A stretch of 64,000 bases of DNA from an uncultured Bacteroidales bacterium (GCA_902774335.1 CACYHW010000012.1:18094-82093), one strand, 5' to 3'; shown: positions 1-9,491, numbered from the stretch's first letter. Translations and numbers: made by a program. Notes: generated from the sequence alone by a model not told the origin.

Positions 1-877
1 ATACCCAAGGATGCAGTAGTAGTCCATGCACCTGTCTCAATATCGAGATTTCCCGTTGTAGGAACGTTCAGGATCTTGACGTTGGTATCGGTAGCAAAAT
101 TGAAAGAACCGTCACCATATCCTGTACCCTTGACAAGATTAATTGTCACGCGGCTCAGTGCATGATTGAACTTTGATTGAACTTGAGGTTACCCTGGTCA
201 AACTTACCGGGGCCGTCAGGGAAGCTTGTATCCTTGATACGGAACAGGAGTTCACCATCATTGATAGAGGTATATTTGTTAGTGGTATAATCATATGCCT
301 TGGCACCACCCTTACCGCCTGCACTTATGTTGTTGCTGTAAGTAAGGTCCTCATTTGCAATCACATTTGAACCGCTCTGGTCTCCTGAAACTGTCCATTC
401 AATCACCTCGGACAGTGCTCCGGTACTCCAACTGCTGGATCCGTCCAGGTGGTTTATAAGGGTCTTGTTACCGGTACCGTTTGTTACATCGGCCTTGCCC
501 GGAACAGCAACGGCAAATACGGAGAGCTTTGCATCACGGCCGAATGCATCATCCCAGTAACGTACATTCTCATCACTGGGAGCTATTATGTTTGAGAAAG
601 AGACTGCAGTCAGGTCATCATCTTGCTGTGCGGTAGCCCAGGTTCGTGTCTCACGTATCTTGCTGTCATCATTCTTGGTACTGCGGATATGCATGGCAAT
701 CTGAGTCTGAGCGGCAAATCCGGCACGGGTAAGAGGTGCTGAATTGTCCTGTCCTACAAACGTGATTGCAGTTTTGGTGCTGGGATCGAGAACCTGTATA
801 TCGTCCTCAAGGTCATTTGTGCAAGCGGTGGCTACCATAGCGGTGGCTACCAGCAGGGGATAGAAAAGAACTTTCAT
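1..877 (-). pseudogene. Fimbrillin family lipoprotein, frameshifted and cut by window edge
   Basis: Encodes a secreted lipoprotein: the N-terminus has a hydrophobic signal ending in VATAC followed by TNDLEDD, which fits Bacteroidales lipobox and surface-export signals. The body resembles Mfa/FimA-like fimbrillins (TRAGF near the N-terminus, RYWDDAF, later FNHALSRV). The reading frame opened at 877 stops at 155-157, because an 11-bp unit is duplicated in tandem at 163-184. Removing one copy restores an open frame reading GNLKFNHALSRVTINL and onward to the window edge, so the rest of the gene lies in another frame. It may be a pseudogene, a phase-variable state or a sequencing error. It is the last visible gene of the fimbrial operon, 32 bp after its neighbour. 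The 3' end is outside the window. Confidence 0.75.
163..184. repeat. 11-bp perfect tandem duplication causing frameshift
   Basis: The unit TGATTGAACTT occurs twice with no spacer (163-173 and 174-184, plus strand) inside the fimbrillin gene read on the minus strand. Eleven is not a multiple of three, so the extra copy shifts the frame and creates the stop at 155-157. Confidence 0.9.
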
Positions 878-909
878 TGTTATTCTTGTTTTTGTTATTA
901 TTCTGCGTT

Positions 910-2187
910 TTATTGTTCCAGATTGGTATCAATTGATCCGTATACATTGGTCCATGGTGTGAGCTCGGCGCTGAAATCAATGGAAAGCGGATAGAACTCG
1001 GTCACTTTAATCAGATATGTGTATATATTGTTTGATTCCCAGTCAAAAGACTCATTATCATCTACCTTAATGACCAGATCAGTATAGTGAATAGTCTTGG
1101 AAGATTTGTCATAGACTATCTTGCCGTCACTGCTGGTAAAATCACTTTTGTAATCAAGTCCGTATACATCAAATGATATGCTAAGCTTAACACCCTGCTG
1201 CGGGATCTGCAGCATACCGTCCCTACTCTCACAGAAATAGGCGTGGTCACGGTCAATGGCTACGTTTAGGTCACCCTTACGGCTATCATCGGTCTCAAGC
1301 AGGGTCTTTTCTGCATCCGTTGCAGCCTTGACGGTCTCGGTGAACGTACCGTGCAGCATATCCTTCTGCGCCAGGTTGGCCGTATAGCCCTTACCCGTGG
1401 TAACGAATCCGTCCGATGTCACTTTCACCTTTATATTATATATAAGGAAATCTGCGGGAGTCTCCTTCTTATATGTGTTGTAGATTCCAAAACGGACCTT
1501 TGATGTAAAGTGATGGAACGGCAGGGCCACGTAACGGTCATAGGTTGTGGTGGCACCGTTCTCAGTACGGTCCTTACCGATGAATGCGTTACCGTTAAGC
1601 AGGTCTATATCCTTGTTGTTTGAACCGTCAGTGCATTCCACCTGGGCCGGCATGAAAGGCTCGGCACCGGCTGTAAGCACACCGTTACGGCTTGTCTGAT
1701 AGATGAATGATACCGTAGTAGGAATGGTCAGGTTGTCAAGCGTGAGCTTAAAGTCAGGCAACTCGCTGTGTGCCGGACAGGGGCTGATGGCATAGAAACG
1801 GTATGGGAACGCATCGGCATCCCAATAACGTTCTATCTGGGTCTGATAATAGCCGCTGGCGGTGGTACCTACGTAGTCCCACTTGGAGAGGTTTGACCAG
1901 GGGTCAGACTGGTACTTGACCTCATACCTGTCCATTATCAGATACTGCCGGGCGGTAGAGTATCCTTTCCAACAGTTTACCAAGAAGCCCTGGCTCAGGA
2001 AAGTGGTGTTCGCGGCACGTGTAACGGGTGCACTGAGCAAAGCCTGGCTGAACATCATAGGGGTATCTCCACGGTAGACATCCTGCTCCAGTATAGTTGA
2101 GTCATTGGAACAAGCGGTCAGACCGACACACAAAAGTACGCCGATCAACCCGCATGCTATGATATGTCTATTAATAGTTCTGACCAT
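910..2187 (-). CDS. Fimbrillin family lipoprotein
   Basis: A 425-residue protein that I place in the Mfa/FimA-like fimbrillin group. Fimbrillins are exported as lipoproteins and assembled on the cell surface as stalk or tip subunits. The start chosen is the ATG at 2187 (MVRTINRHI), because it is followed at once by a signal peptide ending LTAC-SND. The open frame extends upstream to 2436, but that part overlaps the preceding gene and has no signal. The start lies 17 bp inside the end of the upstream fimbrillin gene, which suggests translational coupling. Fimbrillin-like features are an SAPVTRA segment after the lipobox, RYWDADAFPYRFYA, and LPFHHFTSKVRFGI. Subunit type (major, anchor or tip) cannot be told from sequence alone. 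Confidence 0.8.
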   Translation of the reverse strand: MVRTINRHIIACGLIGVLLCVGLTACSNDSTILEQDVYRGDTPMMFSQALLSAPVTRAANTTFLSQGFLVNCWKGYSTARQYLIMDRYEVKYQSDPWSNLSKWDYVGTTASGYYQTQIERYWDADAFPYRFYAISPCPAHSELPDFKLTLDNLTIPTTVSFIYQTSRNGVLTAGAEPFMPAQVECTDGSNNKDIDLLNGNAFIGKDRTENGATTTYDRYVALPFHHFTSKVRFGIYNTYKKETPADFLIYNIKVKVTSDGFVTTGKGYTANLAQKDMLHGTFTETVKAATDAEKTLLETDDSRKGDLNVAIDRDHAYFCESRDGMLQIPQQGVKLSISFDVYGLDYKSDFTSSDGKIVYDKSSKTIHYTDLVIKVDDNESFDWESNNIYTYLIKVTEFYPLSIDFSAELTPWTNVYGSIDTNLEQ

Positions 2188-3529
2188 TTGCTGTATAATC
2201 CACAATAGTAGCGCCATCAAATACAATGGGATATACTGTGGGGGTAGCAGGTACAGAAGGACTGTCAACATCAGGATAAGTAGGATCTGTAGAACCTGTT
2301 GAGTTCCTTGTGATCTTGAATGTATAGGTATACTTGGTATTGGGCTGCCAAGCTGCAATAAAGATTGCGCCATCCTTGGCAGGTACGTAAACGCGTGCGT
2401 CATTAACGGTAATCTCCTCACCGTTATCCTCAGCAATCAGTTTGTAGGATACATGGAATGTAAAACCGGTCTCACTACCTGTGGGCTGAGCTACAGGATA
2501 GTAAACTGTGGGAGAGTTTGCATAGGTCTGGGTTGTTGTATTCTCTATATCCTCAGGAATTACATTGTAAACCTTATCTGTTACTTTAGCTGTGATAGTA
2601 GTAAGGCCGTTTCCGGTTCCGGGAATGTCAAACTTAAGGTTATCCTGAGTCTTTGTAGCATCGGTGTGGTTTATAGTAGCAACAGGATTTTCAATAACTG
2701 ATGAATAATCAATGGTAGCGCCGCAGTCAGTATAGTAGTTGGCCTTTGTATATGTTGTACCCTCCTTGGTTGCGGGTGTAGCCTGGATACCTGTTCCGGT
2801 TCCGTTGACATCAATTATCTCAACCCTGTAACCGGGAACGTTCTCATAGAAACGCAGGTTGAGCTGTGCTCCCAGATGCTTGAAGTTGAGCTTTACGTCC
2901 TTAAGATCGGCATTGGTAGACACAGCACCTGCATAGATAAACTCCTGCAGGGATGCGTCATCATAACCGGCGGTCTGTGCAGCATGAGCAACGGTAATGG
3001 TTCTTGAATGATTATCAAAAGTCACGCCGGTGGCACGATAAGGTGCGTATGCATAGAATTCGGTTGTAGTATATGCCAGGTCCCAATAACGGAGATACTG
3101 GTTCTGGTTGGCAGACATGTAGTTGGCATTGGTCTTTACATATCCTTTTGCGGCATCCTCATTCAGGTACTCAGCATTACCCAGTTTCTCATAGAACCAG
3201 GGTGATTTGTGGTCTGTCTGAGAACCTGCACTTTCATCCCATGTGGAAACACCTTCATTATTATAACCTTTACCGTTTCCGTCAGAGTAACCTACCAGGT
3301 AATTGCTCATCACCAGCTGTCTGTCGGTACCGCCTTTATCCTTGTAGGCCCACACACCAAAGTTGTAGTGGCCCAACTCCTCAAGGTTCTTGGCACGGGT
3401 AATGTTCCTCTTCTCAACGTTGAAAGAGATAGGTACGTTACGATCCTGAACCTCATTGTTGATCAACTCATCGCTGCTGCAGCTTACCAGAACCACAGCG
3501 GCAAAAGCCCAAATAATTCTCTTTTTCAT
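2171..3529 (-). CDS. Fimbrillin family lipoprotein
   Basis: A 452-residue lipoprotein with a clean signal peptide (MKKRIIWAFAAVVLVSC, then SSDEL). The body fits Mfa-like fimbrillins: an ITRAKNLEELGHYNFGVWAYKD start, RYWDLAYTTTEFYAYAPY, LNFKHLGAQLNLRFYE, and a C-terminus ending with KYTYTFKITR before a Thr/Pro-rich tail. It is a probable structural or accessory subunit of a surface fimbria. It sits 36 bp after the DUF5119 gene and overlaps the next fimbrillin gene by 17 bp, so all members are probably on one transcript starting upstream of the DUF3575 gene. There is no frame damage. Confidence 0.85.
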   Translation of the reverse strand: MKKRIIWAFAAVVLVSCSSDELINNEVQDRNVPISFNVEKRNITRAKNLEELGHYNFGVWAYKDKGGTDRQLVMSNYLVGYSDGNGKGYNNEGVSTWDESAGSQTDHKSPWFYEKLGNAEYLNEDAAKGYVKTNANYMSANQNQYLRYWDLAYTTTEFYAYAPYRATGVTFDNHSRTITVAHAAQTAGYDDASLQEFIYAGAVSTNADLKDVKLNFKHLGAQLNLRFYENVPGYRVEIIDVNGTGTGIQATPATKEGTTYTKANYYTDCGATIDYSSVIENPVATINHTDATKTQDNLKFDIPGTGNGLTTITAKVTDKVYNVIPEDIENTTTQTYANSPTVYYPVAQPTGSETGFTFHVSYKLIAEDNGEEITVNDARVYVPAKDGAIFIAAWQPNTKYTYTFKITRNSTGSTDPTYPDVDSPSVPATPTVYPIVFDGATIVDYTANGQNY

Positions 3530-3565
3530 ATTGACACGTTTTTATTGTTGTTATTTATTCTGATT

Positions 3566-4741
3566 TCAAATCTCAATCTCCCATACCACCTCATCATAAT
3601 CCTCTACGGTAGGAATGAACAGGCTGCCTTTGGACGATGGTCCCGGATCAGGGGGCGTAAGTTCCGAGCAGTCTATCCATACGGTGAGGATACCTCCGTG
3701 AGCCTGCGCGTGACACTGGTCGGTCACGTCAAACTGATAGGTCTTAACACCACCGTTATTCCATATCAGGTCAAAATAGAGATAGTTCTTAAGGGTTGTA
3801 CGTGAGCCCGCATACTGAGCCTTGGAACGCACGCACGGCTCGTTGTCACAGAGTCCGAATGTGGTGAGCTTTCCGCCTATCACATCACTTTTACGGCCCT
3901 TTACCGTCAGGTCCTTTTTCATGCGGGTATTGAAGTATATCACGGCAGGGCTGTTTCCGGTATGACCCGTATTCACGTTGGTGGAACTGGCCATCGATGA
4001 TAGGGCCGAGTTTCCGTTTATACCCTTTATCTTTCCGTCATCATTATTGTAAAGGATAAGCTGGACCAGATAGATATACACCAGCGGACGGAGTTTGGTC
4101 TCCAGATGTTTGATGTAGATATTCTCAACCGGGTCATAATCATAATCGTCCAGATTATATGAGATATAGATATCCTCAGGATATGCACCGTAGAATATCT
4201 CCGGCTGGTTGAGCAGGCCTATGGCTCCGTCATCCTGTGAAGTTCCGGCACGTTTCATGTCAAGGATACCTTTTGACAGGCCTCTGGTACCGGTCGTAGT
4301 GGCCGTGACAGAGTCAAGAGTCTCATGCATGACAACCACCTGGGTACCATCCTTTGAGTCTATTTCACTGTAGAACAGCATATCATAGTAACCGAACTGG
4401 AAATACCTGCGGAACCTGTTGGAGCGTATTGAGAATGCGTCATCACTCAAATGCTTGCGTCTAGGCTTGTCACCCTTGTAGTAGCGATGCACCTCATAAC
4501 CGGTAGGTCTTGTATAACCTATGTTACCCCACAGAGAATCATCCTTAACGTCCCAGCCGTAATACCAGTCTGTAGAAAAATCAACGTCAATGTCCCAGAC
4601 CACCTCCATCTCTGTCTCCACCTGCGGGATCATCATCTCCAGATTCTGTCCGGGCAGATGCAGGGGCGGTTCAATGCATGAGACGATGCACAGCATCAGC
4701 AGAGCCGTCAGGGCCGATATTCTATAACATGCACGCATCAT
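3566..4741 (-). CDS. DUF5119 family lipoprotein of fimbrial operon
   Basis: A 391-residue protein with a signal peptide ending CIVSC, so probably a lipoprotein. Sequence and position match the DUF5119 family, which is commonly found in Bacteroidales between a DUF3575 protein and fimbrillins; its biochemical role is not known to me. Features are two near-repeated VVW-[DE]-I-[DE] segments, one close to the N-terminus (MEVVWDIDVDF) and one at the very C-terminus (DEVVWEIEI), and a run of Tyr/Asp-rich beta segments. The start ATG overlaps the DUF3575 stop by four bases (ATGA), the usual sign of coupling. I infer a part in fimbria assembly or anchoring from context only. Confidence 0.7.
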   Translation of the reverse strand: MMRACYRISALTALLMLCIVSCIEPPLHLPGQNLEMMIPQVETEMEVVWDIDVDFSTDWYYGWDVKDDSLWGNIGYTRPTGYEVHRYYKGDKPRRKHLSDDAFSIRSNRFRRYFQFGYYDMLFYSEIDSKDGTQVVVMHETLDSVTATTTGTRGLSKGILDMKRAGTSQDDGAIGLLNQPEIFYGAYPEDIYISYNLDDYDYDPVENIYIKHLETKLRPLVYIYLVQLILYNNDDGKIKGINGNSALSSMASSTNVNTGHTGNSPAVIYFNTRMKKDLTVKGRKSDVIGGKLTTFGLCDNEPCVRSKAQYAGSRTTLKNYLYFDLIWNNGGVKTYQFDVTDQCHAQAHGGILTVWIDCSELTPPDPGPSSKGSLFIPTVEDYDEVVWEIEI

Positions 4742-6138
4742 CTGTCTGCCTCCTTTCTCTTTCTGTAAATGATATCATATGTCAGGTGAATGCCTGCATT
4801 GGTGGGACCAAACCAGATGAAACGGTGATTGCGCTCCCTGAACTGGCTGGCGCTGCCCAGATAGTTGTAATAGTAGAGGCCGTCCACCTGTCCGGTAAGC
4901 GGATTGCCATAGACGTAGGGATCATATCGGGTAATGAAAAGACCCGCGCTCAGACTCAGTTCAAGCCTCAGGTTTCCCTTTCTGTTAAGGTTGCAGGTGT
5001 GTCCTATGCTCAGACCGGCGCCACCGCCTTCACCTTCCCAGCCCTTGCGCTCGTTGAAACCTATACCGTAGACTGTACCCTCGGCATATGCTCCCAGATA
5101 GGTACCCAGGAACTCACCTCCTCCCCTGAAATAACGGCGCAGTTCCAACTGGGCATCGCGCACCTGAAAGAACTTGCAGTCATCCCAGTGACGATGGTTG
5201 GTAAACGTGAATCCGGCATTGTATGTGTAGTGTCCCCAGAGCGGATAGTATTCCAACTGGACATTCACACCCGGAGCGAACCCAAAATGCGGTTCAATCA
5301 GAAGGTCATGAACCAGATTGGTCCTAACGGCAACCATGTGACGGCGTTTGAATTCCCTGGGAAATGAAGGTACGGTTCTCATATAGGGAATTGTGTCACG
5401 CTTGATCTCAACAGGATCATAACGCAGTCCGCGTACCAACGCACGCTGTGGATGCGGAGCATAGAACAGGACCACGCGGCTCTGACGCAAGGTGGGGAAA
5501 TATTTCTCAAGCAGGCGTTTCCACGTACGTCCGCCGTTCAAGGCCATCAGACGCTGCTTGCACATACGTTCGTCACCGTTGCAGTCATCCCATATCGCCT
5601 TTACCTGATCCGTCTCCTTGTCACCCGCACGTTTCATGAGCGTAATCAGATATCCGTAGTCCTCAGTAATGAACTGCGAGCTCAGGGCATAGTCAAAAAT
5701 AGGCTGGTCCGAGTACTCCTGCAGGAAATCCATCAGTCTTCTGGTACGTTCACGGCTCAGACGGACATTGTTGTCATACGGTCCCTCAGGTGATGCGGCA
5801 CCCTTAACCATCACACCGCAAAGCACCAGGTCCATTTTCTTGAGCAACGGCACCAGCGAGTCATTGTAGTAAGCTACGAATGGTTCATCGGCCCTGAGTT
5901 CTGTACGGTTTACCTTGAAACTGATACCCTGGGCAACCTGATCAAAGAGTGAATCGGAAATATCGGGAGGAGTTGTAGTGAATGTCTCTGCCACGTAGAC
6001 GAACGGGCACTCCGGTAATTGTCTGTAAATCACTTCATCAGAAGACTTAGCGGATACAGGCAACACCCAAGCGAACAATATGGCAGCAAGTATGAGACTA
6101 TGAGATAATAGTCGGTCAACAGGTCTACTCACTTTCAC
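4738..6138 (-). CDS. DUF3575 domain protein, OmpA-like region plus barrel-like C-terminus
   Basis: A 466-residue exported protein: signal peptide around residues 10-30, then a region with OmpA/MotB-like flavour (VMVKGAASPEGPYDNNVRLSRERTRRLMDFL, about residues 110-140). The C-terminal half (from RHMVAVRTNLVHDLL) is the DUF3575 domain, rich in alternating aromatic residues as expected for an outer-membrane beta structure. It is the first gene of the fimbrial operon and its stop overlaps the DUF5119 start. DUF3575 proteins regularly accompany Bacteroidales fimbrillin loci, so a role in anchoring or assembling fimbriae at the outer membrane is likely but unproven. A paralogue lies at 13445-14863. 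Confidence 0.75.
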   Translation of the reverse strand: MKVSRPVDRLLSHSLILAAILFAWVLPVSAKSSDEVIYRQLPECPFVYVAETFTTTPPDISDSLFDQVAQGISFKVNRTELRADEPFVAYYNDSLVPLLKKMDLVLCGVMVKGAASPEGPYDNNVRLSRERTRRLMDFLQEYSDQPIFDYALSSQFITEDYGYLITLMKRAGDKETDQVKAIWDDCNGDERMCKQRLMALNGGRTWKRLLEKYFPTLRQSRVVLFYAPHPQRALVRGLRYDPVEIKRDTIPYMRTVPSFPREFKRRHMVAVRTNLVHDLLIEPHFGFAPGVNVQLEYYPLWGHYTYNAGFTFTNHRHWDDCKFFQVRDAQLELRRYFRGGGEFLGTYLGAYAEGTVYGIGFNERKGWEGEGGGAGLSIGHTCNLNRKGNLRLELSLSAGLFITRYDPYVYGNPLTGQVDGLYYYNYLGSASQFRERNHRFIWFGPTNAGIHLTYDIIYRKRKEADR

Positions 6139-6180
6139 TATGGTATTTGCAACGACTTTCGTTTATTTAGAAAAGGTGCG

Positions 6181-6188
6181 CAAATGTA
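6181..6188 (-). promoter_or_regulatory. -7 element TACATTTG for fimbrial operon
   Basis: Read on the minus strand this is TACATTTG, matching the Bacteroidetes TAnnTTTG -7 consensus. It lies 42 bp upstream of the DUF3575 start. No clear -33 box was identified. Confidence 0.55.
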
Positions 6189-6275
6189 GCTAAAAACCCC
6201 ACAGGATATCTTGTAGGGGTGATAAGCAAATTAAATATTAGCTAAGAACATTTAAAAGCCATAGTTAAAAAAAAA

Positions 6276-6419
6276 TAATTTGGGGGACCAAAGGGGACGG
6301 TTCTATTTGGCTCCTTTGTGCCAACATAAAAAGAAGCTGTGAAGATAAACATCCTCACAACTTCTTAATATCTGAAAAAGGGGAGCCAAATAGAACCGTC
6401 CCCTTTGGCCCCCAAATTA
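6276..6419. mobile_element. MITE-like element: 40-bp inverted repeats around an inner hairpin
   Basis: About 40-bp arms at 6276-6317 and 6377-6419 are near-perfect inverted repeats, differing by a one-base indel near TTTGGGGG and a length change in a CT run. Both contain GGGGACGGTTCTATTTGGCT. Between them, 6331-6364 is a second imperfect hairpin (AAGAAGCTGTGA / TCACAACTTCTT). No coding capacity and no convincing target-site duplication were found. The element fills the gap between the fimbrial operon promoter and the end of the GH3 gene and could also terminate transcription. Confidence 0.7.
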
Positions 6420-6433
6420 GTCGATAATTCGAA

Positions 6434-9067
6434 TCAAAGTTTAAGATCTATTACCTTAAGGTCTGAGTCAAGTGATGAACCGCCATAAAGGATCCTGTAG
6501 TTACCCGGTCTGAACTTAAGTCCGTCAACCTGCTCGTCATAGAAGCTGAAAGCATCCTTGTTAAGCTCCACCTTGACCGTCTTGGTCTGTCCTGCAGGAA
6601 TGTTCACACGTGCAAATCCAGCCAGCGACTTGATGGGTGCGCCTGCATCGTCCAGAGCCTTAACGTAAACCTGGATTACCTCGTCGCCGTCAATCTTACC
6701 GGTGTTGGTAACGGGAACGGTCAAGGTCATAGCCTGGGGCTTACCGGCGGTCTTGGCGTCACCGTAGCTGAATGTGGTGTAACTCAGTCCGTAACCGAAA
6801 GCGTACAGGGGCTCGCCCTTGAAGTAACGGTATGTGCGGTTGTTCATTGAGTAATCCTGGAAATCGGGAAGCTGGTCAGTTGACTTGTAGAAGGTAACCG
6901 GCAGACGTCCTGCGGGGTTGTAGTCACCGAACAGCACATCGGCTACTGCCTCGCCGCAAGCCTGACCGCCGTACCATGCCTGGATAAGGGCGTCATACTG
7001 ATGCTCTACGTTGCCCAGTCCCATGGCGCTTCCTGATACGTTGACCAGGATGATGGGCTTGCCGGTAGCATCCAGCTCGGCCAGCAGCTGCTGCTGAACC
7101 TCGGGGAGCTCTATCTCGGAACGGTCGTGTCCCTCACCCTCTATGTCCGATGAGATACCGCTTACCATTATGATTACATCGGCCGGAGCGATCTTGCTGA
7201 TTACGCTTGCAAAGTCAACCGGACCACGGCTGTAGATATCGAATGAGAAGTTTGCCGAACGGGCCTCGGGCTGTGACAGCTCGATTGAGATCTCGTAGGT
7301 CTTACCCTTCTCAACCTTGAAGGTGGTGGCTGCTGCACCACGGCCGAATCCGCCACGGCCGCCGCCAAAACCTCCGAATCCGCCACGGCCGCCGCCCTGG
7401 CCCTGATTCTCAACGATGGTCTGGCCGTTCAGCTTGAAGGTGTAGCGTGAGCTGCCGCGTACGCTGTAAACCATATCGCCGGTATAATCGGCTGTGAAGC
7501 TGCCTGTATACTTGGCCGAGAAGCCTGTCATGTTGACGCCGTCGGTCCAGGGGCAGTCCTCGTGTGCCAGAGCGGGTGATGTGGTGTTCAGGCTCAGAGG
7601 CTCGTCGTAGTCAACCTTAGCCACAACGTTACCGGTCCAGTCAAGGGTGTTGTAGTACTCAGCATGCAGACCCTTGCCGCCGTTGATCTCGGCTACATAG
7701 TGCTTGGTGATATAGGGAACGTTCAGGTCGCAGCCCTTCTCGTAGATGATCTGAGCCTGGGGAGCGGCCTCACGGATACCGTCCAGAATGGTCTTGGTAT
7801 TGGCGGCCGAGGGATAACCGTTGTAGTTACCCAGGATAACGCGAGCGTCGTCGGCGTTGGGGCCTACAACAGCAATCTTCATATCCTTCTTAATGGGAAG
7901 CAGGTTATTTGAGTTCTTCAGGAGAACGATAGCCTCGTGAGCGGCCTTGCTGGCCAGAGCGGTGTGTGCGGGGCTGCTCAGATCCTCCAGACCAAGGTTG
8001 GCCCAAGGCAGGTTCTCGGCGGGATCGAACATACCCAGCTCAAAGCGGGACTTGAGGATGCGGCGTACGCTTACGTCGATATCGGCCTCGGTGATGAGTC
8101 CCTCCTGGATAGCTGTGGTGAGTGCACGGTAGCTGGTACCGCACTCAATATCGGCACCGGACAGGACGGCATCGGCCGATGCGCTTGCGGCATCCTTGTG
8201 TGTGCCGTGCTGACGTGCGTTGAAGAAGTCACCTATGGCGCCGCAGTCGGTTACAACCAGGCCCTTGAAGCCCCACTTGTTGCGCAGGATATCCTGCAGC
8301 AGACGGTTGCTGGCGCAGCAGGGATCACCCTCGTAACGGTGATATGCGCACATAACCTCCTGTACGTTACCCTCCTGTACCAGGCTCTTGAAAGCAGGCA
8401 GGTAGGTCTCCCACAGGTCACGGCCCGATACGGTCACGTCGAACTGATGACGCAGTGGCTCGGGACCGCTGTGTACTGCATAGTGCTTGGCGCATGAGTG
8501 CAGCTTGAGGTATCTCTTATCGTTACCCTGCATACCCTTTACGGTCTGGGTACCCATTACGGCGTTCAGATAGGGATCCTCGCCCGGAGTCTCCTGTCCG
8601 CGGCCCCAGCGGGGATCACGGAAGATGTTCACATTGGGGCACCAGAATGAGAGTCCGTTATGCCAGATGCTTCCGTTGGGCTGGGTCACGCCAAGCTGAT
8701 GGTGATCGGTGGTGTTCCAGACGGCGCGGGCCTCATCGGACACGGCGTTGTATATCTCGAACTGCTGGGGTGCGTCAAAGGTGGCGCCCAGGGCGATTAC
8801 CTGCGGAAATACGGTTACATCGTCATAGCAGATACCGTGGCAGGCCTCGTTCCACCAGTTGTAGGCGGGTATGTCCAGACGGTCCACTGATATGGAGCCG
8901 TTCATCATAAGACCTATCTTCTCCTCGGGGGTCAGGAGTGAAAGCAGGTTGTCAGCCCTCTTCTCGAACGAAAGACGGGGGTTCTGAAAAGGATACTCGT
9001 AATGCTTGCAGCCGGGAAGCAGCAATGCTGCAACCGCCACGCAGGAAAGTAATGCGGATTTTTTCAT
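6434..9067 (-). CDS. GH3 family beta-glucosidase/xylosidase with PA14 insert
   Basis: An 877-residue lipoprotein (signal ending LLLPGC-KHY), so probably periplasmic or surface-anchored. The N-terminal GH3 barrel covers roughly residues 35-345; the retaining nucleophile should be D274 in VVTDCGAI. The second GH3 domain is split by a PA14-type sugar-binding insert (about 463-612), and a fibronectin-III-like domain ends the protein. Acidic residues of IEGEGHDRSE (E643/E645) are candidates for the acid/base. The organisation fits enzymes that release glucose or xylose from beta-linked oligosaccharides; the exact sugar cannot be assigned. Odd feature: a Gly/Phe/Arg-rich run (557-577) inside the PA14 domain. 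It starts 45 bp after ridA, so it may be read from the guaA promoter. Paralogue: 22833-25490. Confidence 0.9.
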   Translation of the reverse strand: MKKSALLSCVAVAALLLPGCKHYEYPFQNPRLSFEKRADNLLSLLTPEEKIGLMMNGSISVDRLDIPAYNWWNEACHGICYDDVTVFPQVIALGATFDAPQQFEIYNAVSDEARAVWNTTDHHQLGVTQPNGSIWHNGLSFWCPNVNIFRDPRWGRGQETPGEDPYLNAVMGTQTVKGMQGNDKRYLKLHSCAKHYAVHSGPEPLRHQFDVTVSGRDLWETYLPAFKSLVQEGNVQEVMCAYHRYEGDPCCASNRLLQDILRNKWGFKGLVVTDCGAIGDFFNARQHGTHKDAASASADAVLSGADIECGTSYRALTTAIQEGLITEADIDVSVRRILKSRFELGMFDPAENLPWANLGLEDLSSPAHTALASKAAHEAIVLLKNSNNLLPIKKDMKIAVVGPNADDARVILGNYNGYPSAANTKTILDGIREAAPQAQIIYEKGCDLNVPYITKHYVAEINGGKGLHAEYYNTLDWTGNVVAKVDYDEPLSLNTTSPALAHEDCPWTDGVNMTGFSAKYTGSFTADYTGDMVYSVRGSSRYTFKLNGQTIVENQGQGGGRGGFGGFGGGRGGFGRGAAATTFKVEKGKTYEISIELSQPEARSANFSFDIYSRGPVDFASVISKIAPADVIIMVSGISSDIEGEGHDRSEIELPEVQQQLLAELDATGKPIILVNVSGSAMGLGNVEHQYDALIQAWYGGQACGEAVADVLFGDYNPAGRLPVTFYKSTDQLPDFQDYSMNNRTYRYFKGEPLYAFGYGLSYTTFSYGDAKTAGKPQAMTLTVPVTNTGKIDGDEVIQVYVKALDDAGAPIKSLAGFARVNIPAGQTKTVKVELNKDAFSFYDEQVDGLKFRPGNYRILYGGSSLDSDLKVIDLKL

Positions 9068-9112
9068 AATATGGGGTTAGTGATTTGTCAGTAAAAGGCC
9101 AGTCGCCTAACG

Positions 9113-9487
9113 TCAGCGGCCTGCGGTAGCGTCAATCTCTACGAGAGCGCCCTTGGGAAGGGCTGCAGCCTGGAAGCATACACGGGCAGGCTTGTCCTGT
9201 GTAAAATATTCGGAATAGACCGCGTTCATGGCGGCAAAGTCGTCCATATCGGCCAGGAGGACGGTTGTCTTGACCACGTCGTTGAAGGTGAATCCGGCAG
9301 CGTCCAGGATTGCGCCTATATTGTCCAGTGCCTGGCGGGTCTGCGCCTCTATGCCCTCCGGCATTGCACCGGTTTCAGGGTTGACGGGAATCTGTCCTGA
9401 CACGTAGAGTGTGCCGTTAAGGTTGATGGCCTGTGAATAGGGACCTATTGCAGCAGGCGCATGGTCGGTTGAAATGATCTGTTTCAT
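9113..9487 (-). CDS. ridA: RidA family enamine/imine deaminase
   Basis: A 124-residue protein, the normal length for RidA. RidA hydrolyses reactive enamine/imine intermediates such as 2-aminoacrylate, formed by PLP enzymes, to keto acids and ammonia in the cytoplasm. Visible signatures are AIGPYSQA near residues 13-20, the SGQIPVNPETG loop, the substrate-carboxylate Arg (R102 in PARVCFQ) and the catalytic-site Glu (E117 in ALVEIDA). It forms trimers in characterised members. It starts only 4 bp after the guaA stop codon, so the two are probably co-transcribed. Confidence 0.92.
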   Translation of the reverse strand: MKQIISTDHAPAAIGPYSQAINLNGTLYVSGQIPVNPETGAMPEGIEAQTRQALDNIGAILDAAGFTFNDVVKTTVLLADMDDFAAMNAVYSEYFTQDKPARVCFQAAALPKGALVEIDATAGR

Positions 9488-9491
9488 AATA

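Noticed and set aside
2188-2436. N-terminal extension of the fimbrillin at 910-2187
   Set aside because: The longer frame overlaps the upstream fimbrillin gene in another frame. The signal peptide and lipobox begin only at 2187.
8647-8910. Plus-strand reading frames across the GH3 gene
   Set aside because: They have Arg/Pro-rich shadow composition and lie opposite well-conserved GH3 sequence, without promoter or conserved start.
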